Origin: CAWHXG01 sp963833235
GTDB taxonomy: Bacteria > Pseudomonadota > Alphaproteobacteria > Rhodobacterales > Rhodobacteraceae
Length of the DNA: 64,000 bases
Direction of reading: 5' to 3'
NCBI GenBank assembly: GCA_963833235.1
Contig: CAWHXG010000001.1
Coordinates: forward strand, 992,001 to 1,056,000
In this document: positions 28,546 to 37,672 of the stretch, piece after piece
Numbering within the stretch: the stretch's first letter is position 1
Layout of the letters: each line of letters opens with the position of its first letter
Notes under the pieces: model-generated
What the model saw: the letters and a program-made list of their open reading frames with translations, nothing else
Databases searched by the model: none
Told to the model about the DNA's origin: nothing
Program-made: the position numbers and the translations under genes

Positions 28546-29703
28546 CTATCCCTGCCGGTACTTCTTGCTCATCTGCCGCGCGATGACGAGCTGCTGGATC
28601 TGGCTGGTGCCCTCGTAGATCCGGGCCAGCCGCACGTCGCGGTAGAAGCGCTCCACCGGATATTCGGCCATGTAGCCGGCGCCGCCGAAGATCTGCACGG
28701 CCCGGTCGGCCACGCGCCCCACCATTTCGGTGCAGTAGTACTTGGCACAGGCGGCTTCTTCGATGGCCGCGCCCTCGCGGTCGAAGACCTCGGCCGCGTC
28801 CATCGCCATGGTGCGGCCGGCGTAGTATTCTGTCTTGCTGTCGGCCAGCATCGCCTGGACCAACTGGAACTCGGCGATCGCCTTGTCGAAGGCGCGGCGT
28901 TCATGGGCATAGGCCAGGGCCTCGTCGATCAGCCGGCTCGCCGTTCCCACGGAGGTGGCCGCGATGTTGATCCGCCCTCGGTCCAGCACCTTCATGGCGG
29001 TCTTGAAGCCCCGCCCCGCAACTCCGCCGACGATGTTGGCCGCCGGCACGCGGACGCCGTCGAAGACGACGTCGCACGTTTTCGTGCCGCGCTGGCCCAT
29101 CTTGCGATCCGGCTTGGCCATGGTGATGCCGGGCGTGTCGGTTGGCACGAGGAACGCGCTGATCCCGGCGGCGCCCTTCACGCCCTCCTCGGAGCGCGCC
29201 ATGACCGTGAGCAGGCCCGCGCGGGGGGCGTTGGTGATGTAGCGCTTGGTGCCGTCGAGGATGTAGTCGTCGCCCTCCCGGCGTGCGGACGTGCGGATCG
29301 CGGCCGCATCGGAGCCCGCATCGGGCTCGGTCAGCGCGAAGGAGCTGATGATCTCGCCTGTGGCGAGCTTCGGCAGGTATTCGTCCTTCTGCGCCTGCGT
29401 TCCGTCGATCACGATGCCCTGACTGCCGATCCCCACGTTGGTGCCGAAGACCGAACGGAACGCAGCCGAGGTGCGCCCGACGATCTGCAGCACCTGCGCC
29501 TCCTGGGTCAGACTGAGGCCAAGGCCCCCGTATTGCGTGGGGATCGACAGGCCGAAAAGGCCCATCTCTCGCATCTCGTCGACGATCTCGGGGGGAACTT
29601 CATCCTCCAGCTCCACACGAGTTTCCGCCGGAATAAGCCGTTGAACCACGAAGCGCTCCACGCTCGCGCACACCTGCATGAAGCTGTCATTGTCGATGCC
29701 CAT
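28546..29703 (-). CDS. Acyl-CoA dehydrogenase
   Basis: A 385-residue FAD-dependent dehydrogenase catalysing the first oxidation of an acyl-CoA. It has the family signature ALTEPDAGSDAAAIRT, the GTKRYITNA strand, FGGAGYMAEYPVERFYRDVR and, near the C-terminus, RIYEGTSQIQQLVIAR, which carries the base-associated EGTSxIQ motif. ATG 29703 has a strong GGGGAGGAG site. First gene of a leftward run of acyl-CoA dehydrogenase, SDR, thioesterase, TAXI protein, TRAP permease and acyl-CoA ligase. Confidence 0.93.
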   Translation of the reverse strand: MGIDNDSFMQVCASVERFVVQRLIPAETRVELEDEVPPEIVDEMREMGLFGLSIPTQYGGLGLSLTQEAQVLQIVGRTSAAFRSVFGTNVGIGSQGIVIDGTQAQKDEYLPKLATGEIISSFALTEPDAGSDAAAIRTSARREGDDYILDGTKRYITNAPRAGLLTVMARSEEGVKGAAGISAFLVPTDTPGITMAKPDRKMGQRGTKTCDVVFDGVRVPAANIVGGVAGRGFKTAMKVLDRGRINIAATSVGTASRLIDEALAYAHERRAFDKAIAEFQLVQAMLADSKTEYYAGRTMAMDAAEVFDREGAAIEEAACAKYYCTEMVGRVADRAVQIFGGAGYMAEYPVERFYRDVRLARIYEGTSQIQQLVIARQMSKKYRQG

Positions 29704-30047
29704 TGCCGTCTCCTCCCCATTGCCATCCCTGCGCACAGCATAGGTTCGCCAGGGGATGCCGCAAAGGGTTGTTTCCGGGTACCGGCCTCGGCGTGCGCAG
29801 TCCGGGCCAAAGCCGGCGCCGCGTCCAAGAGCCCCTGCGAGGCGGGGGCGCGATCTTGGGCGACCCATTCGAACGGCAAGATCCCCTTGCCGATCGAATA
29901 GAATTGTCAAGTCAGGCAGCCAACCGTTGACGGAATCGTTCCGCCGGTTCACGTTAGGTTAAGTTTCAATGAACGCTTGAACTATTTCGCAAGCAATCTT
30001 CGCCGGCGGCTCCGCATGCCGGCAGCGCAGCATCGATGGAGGGGCAT
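29704..30047. promoter_or_regulatory. Divergent promoter region before the contractile injection system
   Basis: A 344-base gap between the leftward catabolic operon and the rightward eCIS operon. Its right half (29900-29995) is distinctly A+T-richer than the surroundings and contains TTGACG at about 29927-29932, with weak -10-like sequences downstream (around GTTAGGTTAAG) and CTTGAACTATTTCGC. No clear operator was identified. As the only sizeable gap before 19 nearly contiguous genes, it should hold the eCIS promoter. Confidence 0.4.
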
Positions 30048-32030
30048 ATGCCGGTCAGTGTCAGCTATCCGGGCGTCTACATTCAGGAGCTCCCGTCGGG
30101 CAGCCGCACCATTGCGGGCATCCCGACATCGATTACCGCCTTCGTCGGCTACACGGCCCGCGGCCACGACAATCTGGCCACCCGCCTGCTGAGCTTCGCC
30201 GATTACGAACGACGGTTCGGGGCGGTGACGGGCGACAGCCTCGTTTCGCATCACGTCCGCCATTTCTTCGATAACGGCGGCGGGCAGGCCGTGGTCGTGC
30301 GTGTGCCGAAGCCGGATTCGGTGGCCGCCTCCATCGATCTCCGTGACGGCGTGGAGGGCGGCGCCGGGGTGAGCTTCACGCTGACCGCGCGCAGCCGCGG
30401 GGCCTGGGGCAACCGGGTCGTGGCCGAGGTGGATCACGACGGGGCCGCCGATGGCGATGCCTTCAACCTGTCGCTGCGCGATCTGGCGACGGGCGCCAGC
30501 GAACGCTTCCGCAACGTCTCGTCCAGCGCCGCCTCGCCGCGCTACGTGCAGAAGGTCGTCAACGATCCGGTCAACGGCTCGGATCTGGTACGCGTTGCCG
30601 TGCCGGGCACCGATCCCGGCGGCCGCCCGGCACAGACCGGCCTGGTCGGCGGCGATTTCACGGTCACCGACGGTGCCATTGCCCCGCCGATCGACACGAC
30701 CGAAGCCATCGAGATCACGGTCACGGCTTCCCGCCCGAGCGGGATCACGGACGTCAACGTTCGCCTCGCCCAGCAGGGAGAGACGCTGCCGACGACGATG
30801 GCGGGGCTGGCGCGGCACGTGGAACGGCGGATTGCGACCGCGCTCGACGCGGCATTGCCGGGCGCCGGCGTGCGCGTGGTGCTGACGGCATCGGGCCTCG
30901 GCTTGCGTATCATCGGCGATTTCGATGCGGCGCTCTACCCCGATGCCGCGGATACGGTCCTTTCGCTGGATGGCGTCAGCCCCGGATCGCTCGCCGCGTT
31001 CAACCTTGACGGTGCCACCTCGAACGTGGCGCACTATGCCCTGGGAAGCGCCGCGACCGAGGCGGGGCAGGCGGCCGCCGATACCGGCGAAGACGGCACG
31101 CAATTGCCACGGACCGCCGATCTGATCGGCTCTGCCGAGGCCTTCACCGGCATCCATGCGCTGGAGAAGATCGACCTCTTCAACATCATGACCATCCCCG
31201 ATGCCACGCGCGCCAGCGTCTCGGACAGCGACGTGCTCGACCCCGCGGTGGACCCGAACGCCATTTTCGCAGCCGCCATGAGCTATTGCGAGCGGCGGCG
31301 GGCCTTCCTGATCATCGATCCGCCGCCCGGGGTGAACGACGTCGATGCGGCGCTGGCCTGGATCTCCGGCGGGCTGACGGTGGCGGGGCCGAACGCGGCG
31401 GCCTATTTTCCGCGCGTCCGCATCCCCGACCCGTCCGACGAATACCGCCCCCGTGCCTTCGGGCCGAGCGGGGTGCTGGCCGGCCTCTATGCCCGCACCG
31501 ACGGGGCGCGCGGCATCTGGAAAGCGCCAGCGGGCACCGATGCGTCGCTGCGCACCGTGACCGGACCGGTCTACAAGCTGACCGATGCGGAGAACGGGCT
31601 GCTGAACCCGCTTGGCCTGAACTGCCTGCGCTCGCTACCGGTCTACGGCAACATCTCGTGGGGCGCGCGCACCCGCTTCGGGGCGGATGTGCGGGCGTCG
31701 GAATGGAAGTACATCCCCGTCCGCCGCCTGGCGCTGAACATCGAAGAGAGCCTGTATCGCGGCATCCAGTGGGCGGTGTTCGAACCCAACGACGAACCGC
31801 TCTGGTCGCAGTTGCGTACCTCGATCGGCGATTTCATGCACGACCTCTTCACCAAGGGCGCGTTCCAGGGCCTGTCGGCGCGGGATGCGTATTTCGTGAA
31901 GTGCGACAGCTCCACCACCACCCAGTTCGATATCGACCGGGGGATCGTCAATGTCGTGGTGGGCTTCGCGCCGCTGAAACCGGCGGAGTTCGTCATTCTG
32001 TCGATCCAGCAGATCGTCAATCAAGAGTGA
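30048..32030 (+). CDS. Contractile injection system sheath protein
   Basis: A 660-residue phage tail-sheath family protein, related to Afp2-4/Pvc2-4. The N-terminus SVSYPGVYIQELPSGSRTI and the ITAFVGYTARG segment are the standard sheath start. The C-terminal domain WGARTRFGADVRASEWKYIP, GIQWAVFEPNDEPLW and the closing IVNVVVGFAPLKPAEFVIL are the conserved inter-subunit arms. ATG 30048 with GGAGGGG just upstream is preferred over ATG 30036. Sheath subunits contract to drive the tube. A single sheath gene is present, whereas Afp/PVC particles have three. Confidence 0.95.
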   Translation: MPVSVSYPGVYIQELPSGSRTIAGIPTSITAFVGYTARGHDNLATRLLSFADYERRFGAVTGDSLVSHHVRHFFDNGGGQAVVVRVPKPDSVAASIDLRDGVEGGAGVSFTLTARSRGAWGNRVVAEVDHDGAADGDAFNLSLRDLATGASERFRNVSSSAASPRYVQKVVNDPVNGSDLVRVAVPGTDPGGRPAQTGLVGGDFTVTDGAIAPPIDTTEAIEITVTASRPSGITDVNVRLAQQGETLPTTMAGLARHVERRIATALDAALPGAGVRVVLTASGLGLRIIGDFDAALYPDAADTVLSLDGVSPGSLAAFNLDGATSNVAHYALGSAATEAGQAAADTGEDGTQLPRTADLIGSAEAFTGIHALEKIDLFNIMTIPDATRASVSDSDVLDPAVDPNAIFAAAMSYCERRRAFLIIDPPPGVNDVDAALAWISGGLTVAGPNAAAYFPRVRIPDPSDEYRPRAFGPSGVLAGLYARTDGARGIWKAPAGTDASLRTVTGPVYKLTDAENGLLNPLGLNCLRSLPVYGNISWGARTRFGADVRASEWKYIPVRRLALNIEESLYRGIQWAVFEPNDEPLWSQLRTSIGDFMHDLFTKGAFQGLSARDAYFVKCDSSTTTQFDIDRGIVNVVVGFAPLKPAEFVILSIQQIVNQE

Positions 32031-32049
32031 GCCGGAGGGGATAGATCAG

Positions 32050-32574
32050 ATGGCAGAATTTTCCGTCAACGCCGCACGGTTCGACCCCTACAAGAACTTC
32101 AAGTTTCGGGTGAAGTGGGATGGCCGCTATGTGGCCGGGGTCTCGAAGGTCTCGGCGCTGAAGCGCACGACCGAGGTCATCAAGCATCGCGAGGGGGGAG
32201 ACCCCTCCTCCAGCCGCAAGTCGCCGGGGCGCACGGAATACGAGGCGATCACGCTGGAGCGCGGCGTGACGCACGACGCCGAATTCGAACGCTGGGCGAA
32301 CAAGATCTGGAACTATGGCAGTCAGCCCGGCGGCGAGGTGTCGCTCGCCGATTTTCGCAAGCCGGTGATCCTGGAGCTGTTCAACGAAGCGGGGCAGGTG
32401 GCGATCTCGTATCGCATCTTCCGCTGCTGGGTCTCGGAGTATCAGTCGCTGCCGGATCTGGATGCCAACGCCAACGCGGTCGCGATCCAGATGCTGAAGC
32501 TCGAGAACGAGGGCTGGGAGCGCGACTACGACGTCACCGAACCGCAGGAGCCGAGCTTCGTCGAACCCGTCTGA
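32050..32574 (+). CDS. Contractile injection system inner tube protein
   Basis: A 174-residue gp19/Hcp-like phage tail tube family protein (Afp1/5-like). FDPYKNFKFRVKWDGRYVAG, the SKVSALKRTTEVIKHREGG segment and FERWANKIWNYG are typical of this family. It polymerises into the rigid tube inside the sheath, through or on which cargo is delivered. It lies 19 bases after the sheath gene. Only one tube gene is present. Confidence 0.95.
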   Translation: MAEFSVNAARFDPYKNFKFRVKWDGRYVAGVSKVSALKRTTEVIKHREGGDPSSSRKSPGRTEYEAITLERGVTHDAEFERWANKIWNYGSQPGGEVSLADFRKPVILELFNEAGQVAISYRIFRCWVSEYQSLPDLDANANAVAIQMLKLENEGWERDYDVTEPQEPSFVEPV

Positions 32575-32606
32575 CGCGGGGGACGGTCGCGCGCAGAGGT
32601 AAAGCA

Positions 32607-33341
32607 ATGCGATCCACCAGCCTGCCTACGATCTTGCGGATCTGGGAGCATGGGATGCGTGCCCCCGAACGGCGCCGGGCCTCGGCCATGGTGGCGGCGG
32701 CGGAAGGTGCGGCACTGGCCCGGATCGAGGCGGAGCCGCTCGGCCGCCGCGATGCGCGGCTGCTGGCGCTGCGGCGCGATCTGATCGGCGATGCGGTGAC
32801 GGCGCGCTGCCCCTGCGCAGCTTGTGGCGCGGAGGTGGAGGCGCGGTTCGGCATCGGCGATCTTCTGGCGGCGGACGGTCAGGCTGAGGCGGCGCCGAGC
32901 GAAATCGCGGGCGCGGGCGTGACCGTGCGGTTGCAGCGGCTGACGGCCGGGGCGCTGGCCGATCTTGCGGCGTCGCACGGGCATGCCGGGGAGGCCGTGC
33001 TGCGCCGGGCGATCGTCGACGCGAGCGTGGCAGGTTGCGAGGACGCGGCAGGGGAAGCCGTGCCGGTGCCCGAGGCGTTGATGCCGAAGATCGCCGAGGC
33101 TCTGGCCCTGCTGGATCCCCTCTCGGCCATATCCTTCGCGCTCGAGTGTCCGGATTGCCGGGCGAACTTCGAGATGGATTTCGACCCGCCGGGCTTCGTG
33201 TGGGCGGAGGTGAGTGCCCGCGCGAAGCAGACGATGGGCGAGGTCGACAGGCTGGCCCGGGCCTATGGCTGGTCGGAGGATGCGATCCTGGCACTCGCTC
33301 CCGCGCGGCGGCAGGCTTATCTCGAGATGGTGGGGCCGTGA
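32607..33341 (+). CDS. gp26-like baseplate assembly chaperone with zinc knuckles
   Basis: A 244-residue protein with two CxxC pairs, C70/C73 (RCPCAACGAEV) and C181/C184 (LECPDCRANFEM), spaced to form one zinc site. The C-terminal part (DPPGFVWAEVSARAKQTMG and DRLARAYGWSEDAILAL) matches the family of T4 baseplate-hub assembly chaperone-like proteins found in many contractile injection loci. It probably acts in the cytoplasm during baseplate assembly and need not be in the mature particle. AGAGG precedes the ATG. Confidence 0.7.
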   Translation: MRSTSLPTILRIWEHGMRAPERRRASAMVAAAEGAALARIEAEPLGRRDARLLALRRDLIGDAVTARCPCAACGAEVEARFGIGDLLAADGQAEAAPSEIAGAGVTVRLQRLTAGALADLAASHGHAGEAVLRRAIVDASVAGCEDAAGEAVPVPEALMPKIAEALALLDPLSAISFALECPDCRANFEMDFDPPGFVWAEVSARAKQTMGEVDRLARAYGWSEDAILALAPARRQAYLEMVGP

Positions 33342-34237
33342 GCAATCTGTTCGATAGGCTGGCCCGCCGGGTGCGGGAGGAAGGCGGCGGATTGCGGCCC
33401 GTGATCCCCAGCCGCTTCGATCCGGCCGAGCGCGAAGGCCCGGGCTTTCAGGAGGTCGCGCAGGAGCGGCTGGTCGAGGCGCCGGAACCTGGCCGGGTAA
33501 CTGACGGTGGCGAAGGCCAGATGGAATGGCTCCGTAGTCCGGTTCGGATGGCCGGCGAAAGCCCGACTGTGCCGCCCCGCAGGCCGCCGTCGCTGGAGCC
33601 CGAGCCGCCGACCCGTTCGACGATTGTGGAACCGGCAGCGCCGCCGCCAGCCGAGGCAGCGCCGATCCGCCCGGTAAGGCGTCAATACGAGCCCCGCGCG
33701 GCCGCACCGAACGCTTCCCTGGACGTCCCACCGCCTGCTGACATCGCGGAGCCCTCCATGGCAGGCAAGCACCGCGAGCCGGCGCAGGGCAGGGCAGACG
33801 AGGGGATCACCGAGGGGTCCTCCTTCGTGATACGGAGCGTGCAGCGGGTGGGGCAGAGGGAGCCCGCGGGCACGCCGGCAGACCCGGAGCCGCCGCGATC
33901 CGAAGACCCGGCGCGGCATGTGGCTTCGGTCGCCCCCTCCGCGCCGACCCGGGCAGCCAAGGCCGTTGCATCGTTCACGGACCCGGAAACCAGGCCCCCC
34001 CCCCTGGCGACCCATGCCCCGCCGCGGCTTGCCGAGCCCGGGCCCATACCGGAGCCCCCGATCCCGCCCGCGATAGCGGAGCCAGCGCCCGCCCCCCCGT
34101 CCGTCCGCGTCAGTATCGGGCGCCTCGAGGTGCATGTTGCCCCGCCGCGCAAATCCCCACCGCACTCCGGCAGCGCCCCGGCGCCCCGGCTCACCGACCT
34201 GAACGGCTATCTCGACAAGCTGGAGCGGGGCCGGTGA
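33338..34237 (+). CDS. Proline-rich eCIS-associated linker protein
   Basis: A 299-residue protein from GTG 33338 (GTGA overlap with the previous stop). The first 20 residues (SNLFDRLARRVREEGGG) can form a helix. Most of the remainder is proline-, alanine- and acid-rich and presumably disordered. The C-terminus returns to a defined motif, VRVSIGRLEVHVAPP, followed by RLTDLNGYLDKLERGR, which resembles the short IGRIEV-type motif seen in unnamed proteins of other eCIS clusters. It could be a flexible tether or assembly factor. Function unknown. Confidence 0.65.
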   Translation: MSNLFDRLARRVREEGGGLRPVIPSRFDPAEREGPGFQEVAQERLVEAPEPGRVTDGGEGQMEWLRSPVRMAGESPTVPPRRPPSLEPEPPTRSTIVEPAAPPPAEAAPIRPVRRQYEPRAAAPNASLDVPPPADIAEPSMAGKHREPAQGRADEGITEGSSFVIRSVQRVGQREPAGTPADPEPPRSEDPARHVASVAPSAPTRAAKAVASFTDPETRPPPLATHAPPRLAEPGPIPEPPIPPAIAEPAPAPPSVRVSIGRLEVHVAPPRKSPPHSGSAPAPRLTDLNGYLDKLERGR

Positions 34238-35520
34238 GCGACGGATATGCCATCGCCGCGGTCACCGCCGTGCTGCGCCGCACGATCCTGGAGGCGCTAT
34301 CGGCCGCCCGCGTCTCAGATGTTGTGGGGACGGTGCCGGTGACCTCCGTTCCCCCTGACAGGGTGCTGTCGGGCGGGGCGCCGGAGCCCTCGCAGATCAA
34401 CATCTTCCTGCATCAGGTCTCGCTCAACACCGCCATGCGCAACGTGAGCCTGCCCACCCGCAGCGCTGCCGGCTCGCTGGTTTCCGGGCCCCTGTTGCCG
34501 CTGGATCTGCACTATCTCGTCACGGCCTATGGCACCGAGCCCTTTCAGCCCGAGATGCTGATGGGCCATGCGGCGCTGGCGCTGCACGAGAACGCGACGC
34601 TGACGCGCGAGGCGATCCGTCGGGCGCTGTCCCCCCAGCCGCCCGATCCGCTGGTTCCGCCGATTCTGGCCTCCTGTGGCCTCGATGGGCAGATCGAGAT
34701 GATCCACGTCCTGCCGCAGCCGGTGGACGGTGAGGAGATGTCGCGTCTGTGGTCGGCGATCCAGGGACAGTACCGCCCGACGCTGGCCTATCGCGTCTCG
34801 GTGGTGCTGATCGAACCGCGGGCGGCCGGGGTTTCGGCCCCCCCGGTGCGCAGCCCGCAAGGGATGGCGGTGGCGGCCAGTTCGCTGAGGCTCGACACGG
34901 CGGGCGGTTCCTCGGGGCCTGCGGATCCGGTGACCCCGGCCACGGCTCTGGTCGCGCGCGGGCAGGGCTTCGTGCCCGGCGAGACGCATCTGGAGATCGG
35001 GGGCGTGGTGGCGACCCCGGCGCCTGAGGCGATCGGCGCCTCGCGGATCGAGGTGGACCTTTCCGGGCTCACGGATCTTCGGGCCGGGCTTCACGGTGTT
35101 CGCGCGGTGCGGACGCGGGCCGAGCCGGCCGCCCCCGTGACCCCGGTGACGGACGTCTCCAATGCCGTCGCGGTGGCCGTGCGGCCGGTGATCGCAGGCA
35201 TGGCCACGGACGTTGCAGAGACAGACACGGCAGATGGCGTACCGGTGGCGAGCGGAACCCTCACGGTGACGTTCGGGCACGCGGTGGGGCGCGACCAGTC
35301 GGCGGCGGTCCTGCTGAACGTTGCGGGAGGCCCCGGAACGCGGCGTCTTCGGGCACCGGCAAACAACGGTGCAGGCGCGGCGGAAACGGTCACCGAGATC
35401 GGCTTCGCTTTCGCGCGCCTGCCCCGCGGCCCCTGGCTGGTCCGCGCCAGCATCGACGGGGCCGACAGCGTGCTGAAGGCTTCGGGCGACGTCTACGACG
35501 GGCCGGAGGTGACCGTCTGA
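34234..35520 (+). CDS. DUF4255 tail-terminator protein (Afp16/Pvc16-like)
   Basis: A 428-residue protein. Residues 1-195 are the DUF4255 domain of tube/sheath terminators: INIFLHQVSLNTAMRNVSLP, LLPLDLHYLVTAYGTEPFQP and the LAYRVSVVLIEP end. Residues about 210-428 form an added beta-rich region, possibly two Ig-like domains (VARGQGFVPGETHLEIGG resembles an IPT-type fold). In Afp and PVC the terminator caps the far end of the tube and sheath. GTG 34234 overlaps the previous stop. It overlaps the ATPase gene by one base. Confidence 0.88.
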   Translation: MSDGYAIAAVTAVLRRTILEALSAARVSDVVGTVPVTSVPPDRVLSGGAPEPSQINIFLHQVSLNTAMRNVSLPTRSAAGSLVSGPLLPLDLHYLVTAYGTEPFQPEMLMGHAALALHENATLTREAIRRALSPQPPDPLVPPILASCGLDGQIEMIHVLPQPVDGEEMSRLWSAIQGQYRPTLAYRVSVVLIEPRAAGVSAPPVRSPQGMAVAASSLRLDTAGGSSGPADPVTPATALVARGQGFVPGETHLEIGGVVATPAPEAIGASRIEVDLSGLTDLRAGLHGVRAVRTRAEPAAPVTPVTDVSNAVAVAVRPVIAGMATDVAETDTADGVPVASGTLTVTFGHAVGRDQSAAVLLNVAGGPGTRRLRAPANNGAGAAETVTEIGFAFARLPRGPWLVRASIDGADSVLKASGDVYDGPEVTV

Positions 35521-37430
35521 TGGGCCTCACGCTGCAGCAAACCGCTGGCAAGACGGGCGGCAACGCCGCGCTCAGCGCCGAGCTGACGCGGATCGGGCTG
35601 CTACTGGTGCGTGCCGCGGAGCCACAGGGTGCCCCCGATCTGCCGCCGCGCCGAAAGGGTCCGATCGCTGCCCTGGGCCTGCGGCTGGGGCTGACGCCGT
35701 TCGAGGCGGATACCCTGGCGCTGGCCATCGGGGTCGAGCTGAACGGCGAGATCGCCGCGCTGGCGGCGCGGGTGGCCGGGGATCCGAAGGCTGGGTTCGC
35801 CAGTTTTGCGCTGGCGCTCGCGGCACTGGAGGCGCCGGACTGGGGAGCGACCGCGCCCGACCGGCCCCTGCGCCGGCTGCGGCTGGTCGAACTGTCCACG
35901 CCTGCGCGGCTGCTGGCCTCGGAGCTGCGGGTGGACGAGCGGGTTCTGCATGCGCTCCTGGCGCCCGGTCCGCGACCGGGGCAAGGGTTGGATGCGCGGC
36001 TGGCCCCTTATTTCAGGGCGCCCGGCGACTTGCCGGCGGGATCCGAAGGCCTTCGCGCGCAGGTGGAGCCGATGGTGGCCCTGATCGCGGCGGGCGACGT
36101 CCCGGTGCTTGCCCTGACCGGCCGGCACCGCGACGACATGCGCATCGCGGCCGCGCGTGCGGTGGGCGCGCGCCCGTTGCGGCGGCTGGACCTGGCGAGC
36201 CTGCCGGCCGCGCCGGCGGAGCGCGAGAGCCTCGCGCGGCTCTGGGAACGCGAGGCGCGGCTGACCGGCTCGGCACTGCTTATCGAGACAGGGGAAAGCG
36301 CGGATGCCGCGGCACTGGCCGATCTGATCGAGGGCCAGCCGGGGCCGATCCTCGTCGCCGGCCGTCAGCAGCCTTTTCTGGCGCCGACCGTGCCGGTCTT
36401 CCACCTGCACCCGCCCGACAGACGCGAGCAGGCGGGGCTCTGGCGAAGGGCGCTCGGGCGGCGGGCGCGCAGCGCGGGCAGCGGCATCGACGGGCTGACC
36501 CAGACCTTCGACCTCTCCGAGACGGAGATCGGCGCCATCGCGGCCACGATCCCGCCCGGCCGCCCGATCCGGGCGCAAGACCTCTGGCAGACCTGCCGGC
36601 GCTCTGCCCGGCTGCGGCTTGGCAGCCTCGCCCTGCCCATCGACGCCCGCGCCGGATGGGAGGATCTGATCCTGCCACCCGACGCGATGCTGAGCCTAAA
36701 GACCCTGGTCGCCCAGGTCCGCCACCGGCACCGGGTCTATCAGGACTGGGGCTTCGGCGCGAGATCGAACCGGGGCCTCGGGATCACCGCGCTCTTCGCC
36801 GGGCCCTCCGGCACCGGCAAGACCATGGCCGCGGAAGTCCTGGCCAACGCGCTCGACCTCGATCTCTACCGGATCGACCTCTCGGCGGTGGTCTCAAAGT
36901 ACATCGGCGAGACCGAGAAGAACCTCGGCACGCTGTTCGATGCCGCCGAGGGCACCGGCGCGATCCTGCTCTTCGACGAAGCCGACGCGCTTTTCGGCAA
37001 ACGCTCCGAGGTGGGCGACGCCCACGACCGCTACGCCAATATCGAGGTCAGCTATCTGCTGCAGCGGATGGAGGCATATTCCGGCCTGGCGATCCTGACC
37101 ACCAACATGCGCGCGGCGCTCGACGATGCCTTCGCCCGGCGCATCCGCTTCGCCGTGACATTCCCCTTCCCGAACTACGAGGCGCGGCTGCGCATCTGGC
37201 GCTGCGTCTTCCCGCCCGAGGCGGCGCTCGGCGCCCTCGCCTGGGAGAAACTCGCGCGGCTGGAGCTCACCGCGGGGCACATTCGCAACGTCGCGGTCAA
37301 CGCGGCTTTCCTGGCCGCCGATGCGGCGCGGCCCATCGACATGTCGCACCTGCTGGCCAGCGCCATGATCGAATGCGCCAATATCGAGAAGCCCGTGACG
37401 CCGGGCGAAGTGGCCGGGTGGTCGGCATGA
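35520..37430 (+). CDS. AAA+ ATPase of the injection system (Afp15/Pvc15-like)
   Basis: A 636-residue protein. The C-terminal AAA+ domain has Walker A GPSGTGKT (residues 428-435), Walker B AILLFDEADALFGKR with D486/E487, and sensor/arginine-finger segments (ILTTNMRAALDDAFARRIRF). The N-terminal 400 residues form the helical and degenerate second ATPase-like part typical of Afp15. In related systems this ATPase is needed for assembly or cargo loading of the particle. The ATG overlaps the DUF4255 stop (TGATG). Confidence 0.92.
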   Translation: MGLTLQQTAGKTGGNAALSAELTRIGLLLVRAAEPQGAPDLPPRRKGPIAALGLRLGLTPFEADTLALAIGVELNGEIAALAARVAGDPKAGFASFALALAALEAPDWGATAPDRPLRRLRLVELSTPARLLASELRVDERVLHALLAPGPRPGQGLDARLAPYFRAPGDLPAGSEGLRAQVEPMVALIAAGDVPVLALTGRHRDDMRIAAARAVGARPLRRLDLASLPAAPAERESLARLWEREARLTGSALLIETGESADAAALADLIEGQPGPILVAGRQQPFLAPTVPVFHLHPPDRREQAGLWRRALGRRARSAGSGIDGLTQTFDLSETEIGAIAATIPPGRPIRAQDLWQTCRRSARLRLGSLALPIDARAGWEDLILPPDAMLSLKTLVAQVRHRHRVYQDWGFGARSNRGLGITALFAGPSGTGKTMAAEVLANALDLDLYRIDLSAVVSKYIGETEKNLGTLFDAAEGTGAILLFDEADALFGKRSEVGDAHDRYANIEVSYLLQRMEAYSGLAILTTNMRAALDDAFARRIRFAVTFPFPNYEARLRIWRCVFPPEAALGALAWEKLARLELTAGHIRNVAVNAAFLAADAARPIDMSHLLASAMIECANIEKPVTPGEVAGWSA

Positions 37431-37672
37431 GCGGTCGCGGGTTCGAGGTGGAGATCGAGACGCTGGCGATCCACGGGGCCGGCCGTGCCTGGGCGCGGCG
37501 CGCTTCGGACAGCTTCCAGCGGGCCCTTCCCACGGCGATGGCCAGCCGGCCCCCGGAAGGCGAGGTGCACCGCGATCCGGGGCGGATCGAGATGCCGCAT
37601 CGCCCGGGCCAGAGCGCCGAGGCATTCGGGCGCGACCTGGCGCGGCGCGTGGCGCGGGCGCTCGTCCGATGA
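37427..37672 (+). CDS. Small eCIS-associated protein (81 aa)
   Basis: Coupled on both sides: ATGA overlap with the ATPase stop and with the next start. The protein begins FEVEIETLAIHGAGRAWARR and ends with an amphipathic helix, FGRDLARRVARALVR. Short proteins of this look (a beta strand then helices) often lie between the ATPase and DUF4157 genes of eCIS loci. No enzymatic motif or membrane segment. It could be an adaptor or chaperone for the adjacent DUF4157 proteins. Confidence 0.65.
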   Translation: MSGRGFEVEIETLAIHGAGRAWARRASDSFQRALPTAMASRPPEGEVHRDPGRIEMPHRPGQSAEAFGRDLARRVARALVR

